Source of the DNA: Spirochaetales bacterium
Lineage (GTDB): Bacteria; Spirochaetota; Spirochaetia; SZUA-6; JAFGRV01
Length of the DNA stretch: 64,000 nucleotides
Assembly: GCA_016930085.1 (NCBI GenBank)
Contig: JAFGHO010000034.1
Span: forward strand, 1-64,000
Reading direction: 5' to 3'
This document shows, one piece after another, positions 63,612 to 64,000 of this stretch (position 1 is its first letter; the number at the start of each line of letters is the position of its first letter). The position numbers and the translations under genes are program-made. Below the pieces are notes generated by a model. That model was not told the DNA's origin. It worked only from the letters and a program-made list of their open reading frames with translations, and did not search any database.

Positions 63612-64000
63612 TTATGTATCCCGCTTAAGTTTGTCAATCTGTTCGGTTATTTCGTCCTTTTTTTTCGAATTCAAGAAATCAGGAAATTCGTACCGCAATA
63701 ATCCGTTATCGTCAACAAGAAGCTGAACATAACCCTTGTTCACCATACCGTCCAGGACGGCCCTTGCGTCTTCAATCGAAAGAGTGGTTTCATGGGCGAT
63801 CTGAAGAACGGTTACCTGTCCGCCGTGCCCGGAGGCGACCCTCAATACTTCTTTTTCTCTGTCCGCAAGACGCGTCTTGTTATCCGTGCCGACGGACAGC
63901 TTCTTTGCGGTCATGAGTTTTCTCAATCCCGTCATCAGGGGGATAAGACCGACAAAAACCAGCGGGAATATAAGCCACCATATTTTTGTAAAAAAAAGGG
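63612..64000 (-). CDS. Membrane-anchored winged-helix protein, 5' end outside the window
   Basis: The reading frame stays open to the window edge, so the gene is cut at its 5' end. The visible N-terminal part is a membrane span (FFTKIWWLIFPLVFVGLIPL) joined to TGLRKLMTAKK; the rest is a winged helix (LADREKEVLRVASGHGGQVT, LSIEDARAVLDGMVNKGYVQ). An internal ATG at 63935 would give a soluble 107-residue form, but the hydrophobic stretch upstream of it argues that the protein starts earlier. Similar membrane-tethered wHTH proteins are regulators; the target is unknown. Confidence 0.65.
   Translation of the reverse strand, partial: LFFTKIWWLIFPLVFVGLIPLMTGLRKLMTAKKLSVGTDNKTRLADREKEVLRVASGHGGQVTVLQIAHETTLSIEDARAVLDGMVNKGYVQLLVDDNGLLRYEFPDFLNSKKKDEITEQIDKLKRDT

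Noticed and set aside
1-64000. tRNA or rRNA genes, CRISPR arrays, prophage or complete insertion sequences
   Set aside because: I looked for cloverleaf-like, spaced-repeat and transposase patterns in the gaps and found none; small RNAs without clear structure could have been missed.

Overview
The window looks like chromosomal DNA of a free-living, Gram-negative, diderm bacterium, most probably a spirochaete. This is an inference from gene content: several lipoproteins with lipoboxes, a paired TIGR03546/TIGR03545-type gene couple, a stand-alone RRM protein, a KhpA-type KH protein, and many large sensory, WD40 and LRR proteins. Base composition is moderate and even, apart from one AT-rich gap at about 42.95-43.8 kb. 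I saw no tRNA, rRNA, CRISPR array, prophage or intact insertion sequence.

Layout. 0.1-5 kb: a SprA-related HExxH protein (-), then two alkaline-phosphatase-superfamily proteins and a radical SAM/SPASM protein (+). 5-11 kb: a PD-(D/E)XK-like/wHTH protein, a membrane protein, a membrane-bound LuxR-type regulator, two cNMP-binding proteins and an amidohydrolase (all -). 11.4-16.8 kb: arginine operon argR-argC-argB-argD-argG-acetyltransferase, with a promoter overlapped by two ARG boxes spaced 21 bp centre to centre. 17-23.9 kb: three co-directional genes for a coiled-coil/degenerate J-like protein, a 21-repeat WD40 protein and a ClpA-like double AAA+ unfoldase with an IGF loop, closed by a terminator. 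24-26.7 kb: PstS and glycerol kinase (-). 26.9-31 kb: an unknown membrane protein and a c-di-GMP cluster (PilZ, small protein, pseudo-receiver/GGDEF/EAL). 31-35.6 kb: NlpC/P60-type lipoprotein, HD protein, Lrp-aminotransferase pair, aldo/keto reductase.

35.9-42.5 kb: pstC-pstA-pstB-phoU-phoB-phoR, preceded by three tandem 11-bp repeats that look like a PhoB site. PstA carries an extra periplasmic region resembling two PstS half-domains. 42.6-46.7 kb: small RNA-binding proteins (RRM, KH), a surface protein and an MFS transporter in loosely packed DNA. 46.8-51 kb: the TIGR03546/TIGR03545 pair and an LRR protein. 51.1-59.1 kb: a Yej-type peptide ABC transporter with two tandem binding proteins and two separate ATPases. 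59.1-60.8 kb: spermidine synthesis (speD, a serine-less SpeD paralogue, speE). 60.9-63.4 kb: an APC permease fused to two Usp domains, overlapped by a 54-residue membrane protein. The right edge cuts a membrane-anchored wHTH protein.

The observations most worth following are the SpeD paralogue that has lost the pyruvoyl serine (possibly a bacterial analogue of the trypanosome AdoMetDC prozyme), the J-like/WD40/ClpA-like operon, and the PstA with built-in PstS-like repeats. All functions are inferred from sequence reading alone.
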